A stretch of DNA of 64,000 bases from contig CAJTCL010000014.1 of the NCBI GenBank assembly GCA_910575005.1, positions 62,001 through 126,000 of the forward strand, given 5' to 3'. This DNA is from Lachnospiraceae bacterium (lineage in GTDB: Bacteria; Bacillota; Clostridia; Lachnospirales; Lachnospiraceae). Position numbers and translations under genes: made by a program. This document shows positions 26,666 to 36,225 of the stretch, in pieces. The notes below the pieces were generated by a model, which made no database searches, was not told where the DNA came from, and saw only the letters and a list, made by a program, of their open reading frames with translations. The number at the start of each line of letters is the position of its first letter. The first letter of the stretch is position 1.

Positions 26666-27794
26666 GATCATTTCCTCCTTTATTTTGAGATAGAGATTTT
26701 TTTAGAATCTGAAATTCTGAATTGTCTTTCAGTCCTGCAAGTAATGGATGATCCAGTGATTTTATAAAACTTTCAGTTACTGTTTTACGATTTCTTGGTG
26801 GTGCTGCCCCTAGATCCAACTGCTCAATCCATTCCTCCAAACAATCGAAATACGCATCCCCATGAAGCTTAAATTGTTCCTGCCACAACATACTCTCTAC
26901 CGTTGTCACATATTTTTTTAAAGATACAAGTCCCTCTTCCATCTTTCCATGAAAGACAAATACCAATGCCGATTGATAGTAAAATTGTGCTGTTATATTA
27001 GGATTAAGTTTCTCTAGTTTATAGATTTCCAACAATCCTTCCACACGCTTTATGGTCTCTTGACAACTTGGCAAATTTTTGATCTCCAGCGAGAGATAAT
27101 GTATTGCACCGCCAATCAATGACAACAAATGCATATACATCATAATTTGTGTACAGCTTCTAGCCTTCTTACTATCCCCTAACATCTCATATGCCTGTAT
27201 CAGAATCAGATCATTTTGATTGGACATTCGCATCGGATCCACTACATTTTCCAATGTCTCCACTACTTCTGCCGCCTTGCCCATCTGAAGCTGAACCATC
27301 GTCTTTATAGAAATGGCATCATTACAGATATTTACCATGCTGCAATTTTGAATAATATGCTCACAAAGTTTCTCAATCTCCTTTAATGCACTCTGCTGTT
27401 TTTCCTGCTCCTTAGGTATCATATGATGATTGAACCACAGTACACAAATCTGCAGCAAAAAAGGATAACACGAATAATAATTATGCACTTTTTCTCTGCA
27501 TTTTTGCATTACCTCATCCCAAGAGCAGTTGGCAAACGCAAGCGCCAATTCCTGATAAATTTTCTGGATCTGCTCTTTGCTAAGCTGTGGCTCATAGCCT
27601 ATAAGGGTATCAATTGTCACATCAAAAAACACTGCCAATCGAGGCAACAACAGAATATCTGGCATACTTTGCTGATTCTCCCATTTAGAAACAGAAGCTT
27701 TGGTAATTCCCAAAAAATCAGCGAGCTGCTCCTGGGTAACATTCTTTTCATGCCGCAGTCTGATCAGATTTCCTGCCAAATTCACTTGATTCAT
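26658..27794 (-). CDS. XRE family regulator with TPR-like helical C-terminus
   Basis: The 378-residue protein has an N-terminal HTH_3 domain (residues 1-65, with TQEQLADFLGITKASVSKWE). A long alpha-helical region follows, which looks like degenerate tetratricopeptide repeats. This layout recalls Rgg/PlcR-like or other sensory XRE proteins that bind peptides. It leads the operon PLDc_N - ATPase - permease and probably controls it in response to a substrate or signal. An AGGAGGGAA site precedes the start. Confidence 0.85.
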   Translation of the reverse strand: MNQVNLAGNLIRLRHEKNVTQEQLADFLGITKASVSKWENQQSMPDILLLPRLAVFFDVTIDTLIGYEPQLSKEQIQKIYQELALAFANCSWDEVMQKCREKVHNYYSCYPFLLQICVLWFNHHMIPKEQEKQQSALKEIEKLCEHIIQNCSMVNICNDAISIKTMVQLQMGKAAEVVETLENVVDPMRMSNQNDLILIQAYEMLGDSKKARSCTQIMMYMHLLSLIGGAIHYLSLEIKNLPSCQETIKRVEGLLEIYKLEKLNPNITAQFYYQSALVFVFHGKMEEGLVSLKKYVTTVESMLWQEQFKLHGDAYFDCLEEWIEQLDLGAAPPRNRKTVTESFIKSLDHPLLAGLKDNSEFQILKKSLSQNKGGNDHE

Positions 27795-27897
27795 AAATTC
27801 CCTCCTTATCCTGTTGTCTCAAGTATATGTATTTCTGGCCGGATAAGCAAGCGATTGCTTCGATACTTTATGAAGAAAAATCAACTGCCAGGAAACT

Positions 27898-30267
27898 TTA
27901 ATTTTCTGTAATTAAAATTCGCGGTTCCACCTTTTTCATGCGGATAGAAAGAATCCAGGAAAACAAGAAAAATGAAAACGCCATCACAAACACAGGAAAA
28001 ATAATAGATAATAATGTGATTTCCATCTCCACATGACTGACCCCCACCAGTGACAGTACGGATGTAATACAAAAATGGTTCAAACAAATTCCAAATATAA
28101 TTCCAATCAAACTTCCCACCACAGAGACCAGTAAAAAACGCAGTGCAAACTGCAGGCGAAGTTGACGGGAAGTAAAACCGATCGCCTTATATATCCCATA
28201 ATCCTGTTGTTCCTTGGCAAATACTTTGCTACAGACAAGAAAGATTACTATCAAAACAAAAATTATGGCAAGAACATAGGCCAATGCTGTAATAGCTCTA
28301 ACTGCTGCCGCTGAGGAAGCAGCCCCAGGATACCCCTCTCCAGTTATACTTACTTGAATTTTTTCCCCATATTCCTGATTTAACATCTCTGCTATCCGCT
28401 CTGTATCATCTCCCTTGGCAAGACCATACATCTGCGCAACAGCCAATTCTTCTGGAAGCTCATTTAACTCTCTAAGACGCAGATAGCCCTTCTGTGAAAG
28501 CGCAAAATTAATCCCCATATCACTTGCAGACTGATAAATACCACTAACCAGAAATTCTGCACGGTCTTCCTGAAAAGATACTTCCACAGTATCGCCGATG
28601 TCCAGGCCCAAATCTTTTGCCACAAATTCTGTAATCAAAATTTCGTTGTCATATCGACAAGTTCTTCCCTCCAAAATCATATAATATTCTTCTGGATTGT
28701 CAATAATACGGCAATAGCATCGGCATCCATCTAACAGCAGATACATACCAAAAAGCTCAAATTTTCGTTCAATTTTGGCAAATTCCTCGATCTTGTGTTC
28801 TGCTTTTTGTCGAATGTCTGGATCATTATAGTAAATTTCCAGATCTTGCTCTGTTACCTCAAACATCTGGGCAAACCCTTCGCCATCTTCTCCCATAACC
28901 GCACTGGCATTCCCCATAACAATCAGAAAAAATACCAGAAGCGCTGTGACAATCCCTGCCACCACATACTGCTTTCCTCCTGCAGTCATCTGCCGAAAAG
29001 CCAACCAAAAGGATAATCCCCTATTTTTAATTGGCAGTTCCAGGGGATTGGAAAAATACACACTCTCCCGCCCCTGACAGATCGCACGAACTGGAGTAAC
29101 CTTTCTTAATCCTCTCAATTTTAAATTTACAAACAGTAAAATAATCGCCAAAATGATAAATTCTGCTATCAGACAAATGTTCAATGGCATTCGGCCAGAA
29201 ATACGAATCCCAATTACTGGAATCACAATGCGGTTTATCAGATTGACCACTGGAATACTGAGTGGAATCCCAAGCAAAGCCCCCACTGCACTTCCCAACA
29301 GATACTGCAGCGTGAGAATCCATCTCAATTTACCTTGGGTAAAACCAACCGCTTTTAAAATTCCTAAATTGACATATTCCATCTCCATACTGCTGCTAAT
29401 GTTATGACTCATAATAATCAAAGTAATCAATAACAAAAGTATAATAAACAACAGTAAAATACCACTAAAAATATTCGTCAGGATCAACATATATCCCACT
29501 GCCTGCGTGGTGCCCATTCCCACCCAGGTATAACCTAATATTCCAGTTTCTAAATTCAGTTCACGACTAAACTCCATATAACTCTGTTTACTGTTCTGAT
29601 TTTGAAATATGTTAAGAAGCGTTCCGGCTGTTAGTTCTGTATTCTCCCCCTGTTTCGCCTGCTCTCTGAGTGTATTTAATTCCTCTTGCTGCATAAGTAT
29701 TGTTTTTACTCCCATCGTTGAACTCCCCATAAAAGGATCCTCAAAAAAATATTTTATGGTATATTCCAACTGGCCTCTCTGAGACTTAATTCTTACTTTA
29801 TCGCCAATTTTATAATCATAAAGAGTCGTATAGCTGATGGGCACTGCCACCTCTTTCTGTTTAAGCTTCTGTGGCTGTTTTTCATAACCTGTTCCCGACC
29901 GATCATAAATCTGAAAATCAAAAATTCCTTCACTCTCTAAAATCACTTTATTGACAGATTCCTTTGCATCACTTTGCTCAACATTCCCATAAACCACCTG
30001 TGTCTGTTCTACTTTCTCAACATGCTTATTTGCCTTTGTATCTTGAATTAGATGTTCCATTTTATCTGGTTCCTGATCATAGAGTGCTGCTAAAAGTGTG
30101 CCAAATCCAGCTCGTTCTAAGGCTTCCCACTCACTTTTTTCTGAATTGATGCTGACGGTCAGCACAGAAGTCAATGACACAGATACCATCAACATCAAAA
30201 TAAGAATACTAAAAAAACTTCCCTTTTGATAACGGATATTCGCCCGCAATACTGTTACAATTTCCAT
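27898..30267 (-). CDS. ABC transporter permease with two FtsX domains
   Basis: The start at MEIVTVLRANIRYQKGSFF follows GTAGGAGG. The 789-residue protein has a first transmembrane helix, a large extracytoplasmic domain (about 45-240) and three helices of a FtsX core (about 255-400). A second extracytoplasmic region and a further FtsX helix triplet near the C-terminus follow. This is the layout of MacB/BceB-like permeases that act on antimicrobial peptides, lipids or division signals rather than classic import. It is 10 bases after its ATPase partner. No two-component system is adjacent. Confidence 0.88.
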   Translation of the reverse strand: MEIVTVLRANIRYQKGSFFSILILMLMVSVSLTSVLTVSINSEKSEWEALERAGFGTLLAALYDQEPDKMEHLIQDTKANKHVEKVEQTQVVYGNVEQSDAKESVNKVILESEGIFDFQIYDRSGTGYEKQPQKLKQKEVAVPISYTTLYDYKIGDKVRIKSQRGQLEYTIKYFFEDPFMGSSTMGVKTILMQQEELNTLREQAKQGENTELTAGTLLNIFQNQNSKQSYMEFSRELNLETGILGYTWVGMGTTQAVGYMLILTNIFSGILLLFIILLLLITLIIMSHNISSSMEMEYVNLGILKAVGFTQGKLRWILTLQYLLGSAVGALLGIPLSIPVVNLINRIVIPVIGIRISGRMPLNICLIAEFIILAIILLFVNLKLRGLRKVTPVRAICQGRESVYFSNPLELPIKNRGLSFWLAFRQMTAGGKQYVVAGIVTALLVFFLIVMGNASAVMGEDGEGFAQMFEVTEQDLEIYYNDPDIRQKAEHKIEEFAKIERKFELFGMYLLLDGCRCYCRIIDNPEEYYMILEGRTCRYDNEILITEFVAKDLGLDIGDTVEVSFQEDRAEFLVSGIYQSASDMGINFALSQKGYLRLRELNELPEELAVAQMYGLAKGDDTERIAEMLNQEYGEKIQVSITGEGYPGAASSAAAVRAITALAYVLAIIFVLIVIFLVCSKVFAKEQQDYGIYKAIGFTSRQLRLQFALRFLLVSVVGSLIGIIFGICLNHFCITSVLSLVGVSHVEMEITLLSIIFPVFVMAFSFFLFSWILSIRMKKVEPRILITEN

Positions 30268-30277
30268 TCCAGACCTC

Positions 30278-31072
30278 CTACCATTCCATAGCGGAAAGCC
30301 AGGCATTGATTTGTACTTCCCGATTTCTTGCTTCTTGCGGCTCAAATTTAGACATAGTCATTTCTCCACTAATTCTGCCATCATCCAAATACAGTAACCT
30401 ATCTGCGCGGGCTGCTGCATGGATATCATGTGTGACCATCAAGACACTCTGTTTTTGTTGATTGAGTTTTGTCAAAAGATTGAGCACTTCCTCTGTATTC
30501 TTACGATTCAATGCCCCTGTTGGTTCATCTGCAAATATAATCCCTGGCTCACTGATTACAGCTCTTGCAATTGCGGCGCGCTGTGCCTCACCCCCAGACA
30601 CCTGGGAAGGAAGGCGGTCCTTTGCATCTGCAATATTCATCAATTCCAACAACTCCAAGGCACGCAGCTTTACATTCTCTGCCTTCTCCTTCTTTTTTCT
30701 TTTTCCAGAGGCAAATCTATTTCCCCGCGCCAAATACCCAGGCACAACTATATTTTCCATCAGTGTAAGGTGGCTGACCAGATGGGACTGTTGAAATACA
30801 AAACCAAACTCTACTGCCCGAAGCGCTGCCATTTCCCGTTCTGAGTAATGACTAAACTCCTGTTGACGATAATATACTGCTCCACTGGTAATACTGTCCA
30901 TTCCACTGAGACAATACAACAACGTAGATTTACCAGAACCAGAAGCTCCCATAATCACTGTAAAATCTTTCTCATAAATCTCCAATGTCACATGATCCAG
31001 CACATGGTTCTGCCCGCCATTGTTGGCAAAACTCTTACATAGATTTTTTGACGACAAAATGATCTCTCTCAT
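30278..31072 (-). CDS. MacB/LolD-type ABC transporter ATP-binding protein
   Basis: The 264-residue ATPase shows Walker A GASGSGKST, Q-loop FVFQQSHLVSHLT, signature VSGGEAQRAAIARAV, Walker B GIIFADEPTGALNRKNTEEV and the switch in VLMVTHDIHAAARADR. ADEPTGALN is characteristic of the MacB/LolD/BceA group. It is followed after 10 bases by the two-FtsX permease gene. The start follows GGAGGAAGAG. The pair likely drives a mechanotransmission exporter or a peptide resistance system. Confidence 0.93.
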   Translation of the reverse strand: MREIILSSKNLCKSFANNGGQNHVLDHVTLEIYEKDFTVIMGASGSGKSTLLYCLSGMDSITSGAVYYRQQEFSHYSEREMAALRAVEFGFVFQQSHLVSHLTLMENIVVPGYLARGNRFASGKRKKKEKAENVKLRALELLELMNIADAKDRLPSQVSGGEAQRAAIARAVISEPGIIFADEPTGALNRKNTEEVLNLLTKLNQQKQSVLMVTHDIHAAARADRLLYLDDGRISGEMTMSKFEPQEARNREVQINAWLSAMEW

Positions 31073-31144
31073 GTACTCTTCCTCCTTTTTTATCAGATTA
31101 ACAGAAAAAATATTAAGAAGTCTTTAAGAAATGTATTTTATTTA

Positions 31145-31173
31145 TTGACGCACAATCAATACTATGTTTTAAT
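31145..31173 (+). promoter_or_regulatory. Promoter candidate for the AIM24 gene
   Basis: TTGACG, a 17-bp spacer and TTTAAT lie 118 bases upstream of the start. A palindrome CCATATAATATATGG near 31223 holds a second possible -10. Confidence 0.4.
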
Positions 31174-31291
31174 TAAGCCAAGTGCTGACAAAACTCGTCC
31201 TTAAACATCAAAACGAATGAAACCATATAATATATGGTAAGAGAGAATAACCTATATTCTTGTATTGGAACTATACGAAAGGAATTTATTT

Positions 31292-32047
31292 ATGATAACT
31301 TACAATAATCTCTACAATAATAATAACATGAAAGAAATTGATTCTTTAGGATGTGTAAAAGTATTTGAGCACCACCGCGATTTAAGTGTCAATCCTTCTA
31401 CAGCTATGGCTGCTTATTATGCTTCTGAAATGAATGTACGCAAACGCCAGGTACTCATTGAATTAAATGGAAATGCTTTTACAGTACAAGCTGGCGCTAT
31501 GCAGTGGATGGCTGGAGGGATAAGAATGACATCGGGCATCAAAGGAGTTGGTGACTTTTTAGGAAAAACACTCGCTTCCAAAGTAACAAAAGAAACTGCC
31601 GCAAAACCTGAATATACTGGTAATGGTCTAGTTATGCTTGAGCCTACATATAAACACATTTTATTAGAAGATGTTTCTGACTGGGGCAGTCTTGTCCTTG
31701 AAGATGGCCTGTTTTTAGCTTGCGATTCTAGTATAACGCAAAAAGTTGTTGCAAGAACATCATTTTCATCTGCTGTCGCTGGAAAAGAGGGATTATTTAA
31801 CTTATGTCTTACAGGAAAAGGCATTGCTGTTTTAGAAAGCCCTGTTCCAAGAGATGAATTAATTGAATTTGATTTAAAAGAGGATGAATTAAAAATTGAT
31901 GGAAATATGGCAATTGCATGGTCTAATTCCTTAAAATTTACTGTAGAACGCTCCTCAAAATCACTGGTTGGTTCCGCCATATCTGGAGAAGGTTTGGTAA
32001 ATGTATATAGAGGTACTGGTAAAGTTCTAATGGCACCAACCGAATAA
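31292..32047 (+). CDS. AIM24 family protein
   Basis: The start at MITYNNLYNNNNMKEIDSLG follows AAAGGA. The 251-residue protein is beta-rich with Gly turns. VLIELNGNAFTVQAGAMQWM, followed by AGGIRMTSG, and GEGLVNVYRGTGKVLMAP are typical of the AIM24/TRAP-like family. In bacteria these small soluble proteins have no firm role. It is the last host gene before the prophage and ends before a strong hairpin. Confidence 0.85.
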   Translation: MITYNNLYNNNNMKEIDSLGCVKVFEHHRDLSVNPSTAMAAYYASEMNVRKRQVLIELNGNAFTVQAGAMQWMAGGIRMTSGIKGVGDFLGKTLASKVTKETAAKPEYTGNGLVMLEPTYKHILLEDVSDWGSLVLEDGLFLACDSSITQKVVARTSFSSAVAGKEGLFNLCLTGKGIAVLESPVPRDELIEFDLKEDELKIDGNMAIAWSNSLKFTVERSSKSLVGSAISGEGLVNVYRGTGKVLMAPTE

Positions 32048-32454
32048 CTAATTTTTGAAGTACAAATCTAATCGTAGTTATAGGATTTTTCTAAAGATGA
32101 TGGTCATATTGTGTCAGCTTTCTGGACAGCTAGTCAATTGTTAATCTTTTAGGAACTGACTAGCTGTTATCTTTTAAAATGGAAATTTGGGGGAAATACA
32201 TTTCATTTACCTTATAAAATCAAGATTTTGATATTTTGTTGCTAATTTGTTGCTAACCCTCAAACACGTAAGCCTATTTTTATGGCGCATAATTAAATAT
32301 ACATACAATATAAATTCCTTCTAAATGAACCGACCTCTCAATCGTTAGATATTTAGTTCTAACTTTTGAGGGCGATTCTTCTATTTGTGGGGCTTTTTTA
32401 TATAAAAAACCTTTTTAACATTTATTTCCACCTCTGACATATTACAAACTTTTA
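32048..32454. other. Host-prophage junction region
   Basis: The region holds the AIM24 terminator (32126-32175), an AT-rich stretch and a weak hairpin near 32331-32372. On the minus strand at about 32212-32262 a short frame reads RVSNKLATKYQNLDF. It recalls C-terminal tails of some phage integrases, but no gene is present. The prophage attachment core probably lies here. It cannot be defined without the other end, which is outside the window. Confidence 0.4.
32126..32175 (+). terminator. Terminator of the AIM24 gene
   Basis: ACAGCTAGTCA and TGACTAGCTGT form a perfect 11-bp stem around a 20-nt loop, followed by TATCTTTT. Confidence 0.75.
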
Positions 32455-33486
32455 TCAGATCATCCCCAGAAGTGACTTCCACATCTTCTTTTGGGCTGTA
32501 ATCTCTCCATCTAAATTTTTATATCGAAGGACATTTTTCTGGTAAGCATTTACTGCGGCTGTAAATTTGGGTCCTGCAATACCATCCACCACACCACAAT
32601 TATATTGGAGAATATTCAAACGCTTCTGCAGCGGGACAACTACGGAATGTCTGTGGTTTTTTGCTGCTGATATGGTAACAGTATTTCGGATGGTTTCATC
32701 CCCCGCAAGGCCGTCTGCTTTAGAACCTGTGGCATTCTGAATGTCTTTGATAAACTGTTTCTGTGTATAAGCTAAGCTTGCTGCTTCTACCTTCCCTCCA
32801 GAATAGATCACCTTCCCACTCTCGTCATAGACGTTCTGTCCTGGCTGACAGTCCGCAATTGCAAACTCCCTGTTGTGGTAGGCTCCTGTCTGCTTCTGAC
32901 AGATGCCATTTTTCCAGCCTGTTCCGACACGATACCATACTGCTTTTTCCTTATCCTCTGATACTTGATTGGGCTTTGTATGTTCCTGCTGCATGGATGC
33001 CTGTCCAATCTGTCTTTTAAAGTCTTCCCACAACTCAGGCTTGTCCATCATCTTTCTGGGACAGTACTTTCCCTTAGCGTCAAAATGACGGATTACTCTT
33101 TCTGCTGGGATCCCAGTAGTCTGGATTAAGTACTTAACCAGCTCCACGGCGTTTTTGCGGGCTTTTGTATAGTCTCCATCCTCATTCACACAGATTTCAA
33201 TATTGATCGTATTGCGGTTTGTGGCATCCTGAACGGAATGTTCCCCTCCATACTCTCTGCCCACGGAAAATGTGCCATCTCTATGATCTGCCGTTTGGTA
33301 TATACCATCAGAACCCGCATAGTAGTGTACGGAAGTGCTTAGGTGTCCTGCTGCCTGCGCTTGTGCATGTCTGCCAGCATCAGCCCCTTTGGAAAAATTA
33401 TCTGTTTCATGAATTACGATATATTTCGGGCTGTTTTGTCCGGCATATGTATTGCTTTTTGATACAAAGTCTGTATTAATCTTCAT
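32455..33486 (-). CDS. Phage endolysin, N-acetylmuramoyl-L-alanine amidase
   Basis: The start is set at MKINTDFVSKSNTYAGQN, after GAAGGTGAG. The 343-residue enzyme has an Amidase_2 domain (about 15-165). Zinc ligands are visible in YIVIHETDN, FDAKGKYCPRKM and the TINIEICVNEDGD segment. A linker and an SH3-like/peptidoglycan-binding C-terminal region follow, with KRLNILQYNCGVVDGIAGPK and FTAAVNAYQKNVL. It cleaves the stem peptide from muramic acid to release phage. It is the last gene of the leftward late operon. Confidence 0.9.
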   Translation of the reverse strand: MKINTDFVSKSNTYAGQNSPKYIVIHETDNFSKGADAGRHAQAQAAGHLSTSVHYYAGSDGIYQTADHRDGTFSVGREYGGEHSVQDATNRNTINIEICVNEDGDYTKARKNAVELVKYLIQTTGIPAERVIRHFDAKGKYCPRKMMDKPELWEDFKRQIGQASMQQEHTKPNQVSEDKEKAVWYRVGTGWKNGICQKQTGAYHNREFAIADCQPGQNVYDESGKVIYSGGKVEAASLAYTQKQFIKDIQNATGSKADGLAGDETIRNTVTISAAKNHRHSVVVPLQKRLNILQYNCGVVDGIAGPKFTAAVNAYQKNVLRYKNLDGEITAQKKMWKSLLGMI

Positions 33487-33537
33487 ATTTTTATCTCTCA
33501 CCTTCTAACGAAATCTATATGATTTTTGATATGTTTC

Positions 33538-33741
33538 TTACAGTTGCTTCACTTCCGGCAACCCTGCAAAGGAAGTCAATAGGGATGCCACGCCCGCAAG
33601 TGCCGCTGTACCAAGCACCACCCTCCAATCCACTGCTGCAATCGTCGCCGATGCCGGCAGCATAGCCACCGCTGCCTGGGCTGTTGTTTTGACTGCTCGA
33701 ACTCCTGCCGCTTTTAACCAACTCTTTGTCTTTTCACTCAT
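33538..33741 (-). CDS. Phage holin, r1t type
   Basis: The start at MSEKTKSWLKAAGVRAVKTT follows GAGAGGAATC. The 67-residue protein has two hydrophobic helices separated by a short turn around DWR. The pattern WLKAAGVRAVKTTAQAAVAM then VVLGTAALAGVASLLTSFAG fits r1t-like holins. It would open the membrane for the amidase encoded next. Its start overlaps the upstream gene by 8 bases. Confidence 0.85.
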   Translation of the reverse strand: MSEKTKSWLKAAGVRAVKTTAQAAVAMLPASATIAAVDWRVVLGTAALAGVASLLTSFAGLPEVKQL

Positions 33742-34084
33742 ATATTGATTCCTCTCTTTCCTTTGGCTCTTCTGACATTTCCAGAAGTGTGTTGTATAGT
33801 TTTGTCGCAACATCATTTCCTCCCAGTTTGTGGTAAGATTCATATACTTTTTTCATGGATTCTTTTGCATAGATGGGACAGTATTCCCTGTCCTGATATT
33901 TGTTGTAATTGTGTACAATACTTTCCCGCAGAAGACTCTTTACCCCTTCTGCTATTGCTGTGCTTTTCCTCTGCTCTTCTTTTAGACGCTTTCCCACATC
34001 CCTGTATAAACATCCAAGAATAGTGGCCACAACTGCAAACATCCATTCCATCCAATTCTGTTGAATAAATTGTAAAACTGGCAC
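33734..34084 (-). CDS. Small phage membrane protein of the lysis module
   Basis: The 116-residue protein has one N-terminal transmembrane helix (WMEWMFAVVATILGCLYRDV) and a cytoplasmic helical, charged tail. The tail contains YESYHKLGGNDVATKLYN, a pattern seen in many Firmicute phage proteins beside holins. It may tune holin timing or act as a second holin. The exact role is unknown. It is placed between the tail fibre and holin genes and overlaps the holin start. Confidence 0.65.
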   Translation of the reverse strand: MPVLQFIQQNWMEWMFAVVATILGCLYRDVGKRLKEEQRKSTAIAEGVKSLLRESIVHNYNKYQDREYCPIYAKESMKKVYESYHKLGGNDVATKLYNTLLEMSEEPKEREESIYE

Positions 34085-34120
34085 AATATCACCTGCTTTC
34101 TATTTTGATTTATGGTATAG

Positions 34121-34150
34121 AAAAAGCCAGACAACAAATGCCCAGCTTTT
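34121..34150 (-). terminator. Terminator candidate between tail fibre and lysis genes
   Basis: On the minus strand AAAGCTGGGC and GTCTGGCTTT pair with several G-U pairs and are followed by TT. It may partly separate structural from lysis transcripts. Confidence 0.5.
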
Positions 34151-34209
34151 ACTAGATTATTTCCAGATAGACACGTTTATCATGCCCATTTCCCTTCCTT
34201 TGGTCATAC

Positions 34210-36225
34210 TTATGCGGTACGTTTCCACATGTAGCAAGTAATATAGGGCGGCAGGTTGTTATGCCCAACACCACTTCCAGTACTGCCAGTAGTTGAGGCT
34301 GGGATAGTTACTGTATGGCTGTGATCTCCATTTTCCAATAAAAATCCGCTCACTGTATTATCACCGCCTTTCACTATCCTATTTTTAGAGGAAGTTCCAG
34401 AAGCGATATCTTGATTTGAATGTCCACTATGTGTATGTTTTCCATTGGTACTTGTAGTCACAGTTTGTGCCTTTACAGAGTGCGTATGGGACGGCATTTC
34501 TGCAGTGGTTATAACATGTGTCTTTTCTCCACCAACTTTTTCCACTGAATTAAATTCCGTCTCCGATTCATTCACACTTACCAAAGCCCTACCATTTCCC
34601 CAACGTACCCATGTACCTCCAAACAACGTTCCTGGATTTGTTGAATTGACACTCATGTAAATGGAACCAACTGGATATATTTTATCTATAGTCAAAATAT
34701 CTTTTCCATTTAATGTAAACCTTCCAGTTCCCGTGGCAGATGTCACAAAATTTATATATGACCCCTTAATCTCTAAATGGTCGTCTGTTGGTTCTGATAT
34801 ATGAACATAATCGCCGTCTCCAAAATTGAGTGTGTTTCCGTAATTACCAGAACCTTTCAGTCTTAGATTGCCAGTGATGGTCCCGCCAGATAATGGTAAA
34901 TAAGTGTCTGTAATCAAAGTCCAATTACTCCATGTGCCACCCCAGCTATCTCTGATATAAATACAATTTTTCTCATATATATGAGGCGGCAAATAGAGCT
35001 GTGTATTCATAACATGTAATAACACGCCTTGATGTGAATCTTTCGGGAAATTACTCAACATATAAGTTTCTAACCCATATATTCCATACCGTGTAACCGT
35101 GTTTGCATCGAATGCATCTAATATATCAAAATAAGGAAGCGCCCCAATATTCTCCGCTGTAAGGTTGACATTCCCTGTCCGGTAAGCGCTTTCCGCATTT
35201 CCTTTTACCCTCACTGCCGCTGGAATGGTGGGCTTATCTGTCAAATCGGTATACTTACCACTAAAAGCAACGGTTTTTAGATCTGCAAACCATTTCATAA
35301 TCTTACCGAAAATCACAGACAATCTTTCTCCACTGCCGATATTCACCCTGCCAGATGCCTGTGTAAAAGTTGGTGTCTGATTATTGGTTGATACATTTGG
35401 CACATTTCCAAGACCGATGTTTTCTGCTGTCAGATTTACGTCCCCTGTCCGGTAAGCACCCTCCGCATTTCCTTTTACCCTCACTGCTGCTGGAATGGTG
35501 GGCTTATCTGTCAAATCCGTATATTTGCCACTAAAAGCAACGGTTTTTAGATCTGCAAACCATTTCATAATCTTACCGAAAATCACAGACAATCTTTCTC
35601 CACTGCCGATATTCACCCTGCCAGATGCCTGTGTAAAAGTTGGTGTCTGATTATTGGTTGATACATTTGGCACATTTCCAAGACCGATGTTTTCTGCTGT
35701 CAGATTTACGTCCCCTGTCCGGTAAGCACCCTCCGCATTTCCTTTTACCCTCACTGCTGCTGGAATTTTCGCCTCTACTTGTTTTAAGTCCTGGTCTAAT
35801 GCGTAAAGCCCTTCTGCCAATGCTACATTTAACTCCACCTCACTGCTTATTGCTAAAACAAATCTTAACCTCTTCTGCTTTACGATTGTAGAAGATTCAG
35901 GATCAATATACTCTGCATCTGCCCCTGCATTGTCGTAATAGCACAGTTTTCCATTTCCAACAATTCCAATCTCCCTGAAATAAAACGTCTGTTGTACCGA
36001 CTTGGAATCAAAATCACATTCCACAATGACCTCAGATTCCTTTCTTTTGATACTGGTAATCGAAAGGCGCATGACCTCGTGTTCCAGGCTTGTTTTATTG
36101 GAAAACGAACCTCTAAATTCTCCATCCCCTAACACAACTTCTGTAAATTGGAATACTTCCCCAAGCTCTGCTTTTGCCAGCTCATTCCTTCCATTAATTG
36201 TTAATATTAATCCTCCAAAACTCAT
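34210..36225 (-). CDS. Tail fibre protein with tandem 90-residue repeats
   Basis: The 671-residue protein has an N-terminal baseplate-attachment domain (about 1-150). Two near-identical 90-residue modules follow, each starting PAAVRVKGNAEGAYRTGDVN, plus a third partial copy. The distal region ends in a Gp10-like collar domain with DKIYPVGSIYMSVNSTNPG and the HxH pairs SHTHS, KHTHSGHS and DHSHT. In trimeric fibres such pairs often bind iron. It should recognise the host surface. The perfect DNA repeats are a sign of recent module duplication. It overlaps the XkdU-like gene by 4 bases. Confidence 0.88.
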   Translation of the reverse strand: MSFGGLILTINGRNELAKAELGEVFQFTEVVLGDGEFRGSFSNKTSLEHEVMRLSITSIKRKESEVIVECDFDSKSVQQTFYFREIGIVGNGKLCYYDNAGADAEYIDPESSTIVKQKRLRFVLAISSEVELNVALAEGLYALDQDLKQVEAKIPAAVRVKGNAEGAYRTGDVNLTAENIGLGNVPNVSTNNQTPTFTQASGRVNIGSGERLSVIFGKIMKWFADLKTVAFSGKYTDLTDKPTIPAAVRVKGNAEGAYRTGDVNLTAENIGLGNVPNVSTNNQTPTFTQASGRVNIGSGERLSVIFGKIMKWFADLKTVAFSGKYTDLTDKPTIPAAVRVKGNAESAYRTGNVNLTAENIGALPYFDILDAFDANTVTRYGIYGLETYMLSNFPKDSHQGVLLHVMNTQLYLPPHIYEKNCIYIRDSWGGTWSNWTLITDTYLPLSGGTITGNLRLKGSGNYGNTLNFGDGDYVHISEPTDDHLEIKGSYINFVTSATGTGRFTLNGKDILTIDKIYPVGSIYMSVNSTNPGTLFGGTWVRWGNGRALVSVNESETEFNSVEKVGGEKTHVITTAEMPSHTHSVKAQTVTTSTNGKHTHSGHSNQDIASGTSSKNRIVKGGDNTVSGFLLENGDHSHTVTIPASTTGSTGSGVGHNNLPPYITCYMWKRTA
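35221..35760. repeat. Tandem 270-bp repeat in the tail fibre gene (two copies)
   Basis: Bases 35221-35490 and 35491-35760 are almost identical (isolated single-base differences). They encode two consecutive 90-residue modules. A third, diverged partial unit continues below 35221. Repeat number may vary by slippage or recombination. Confidence 0.85.
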
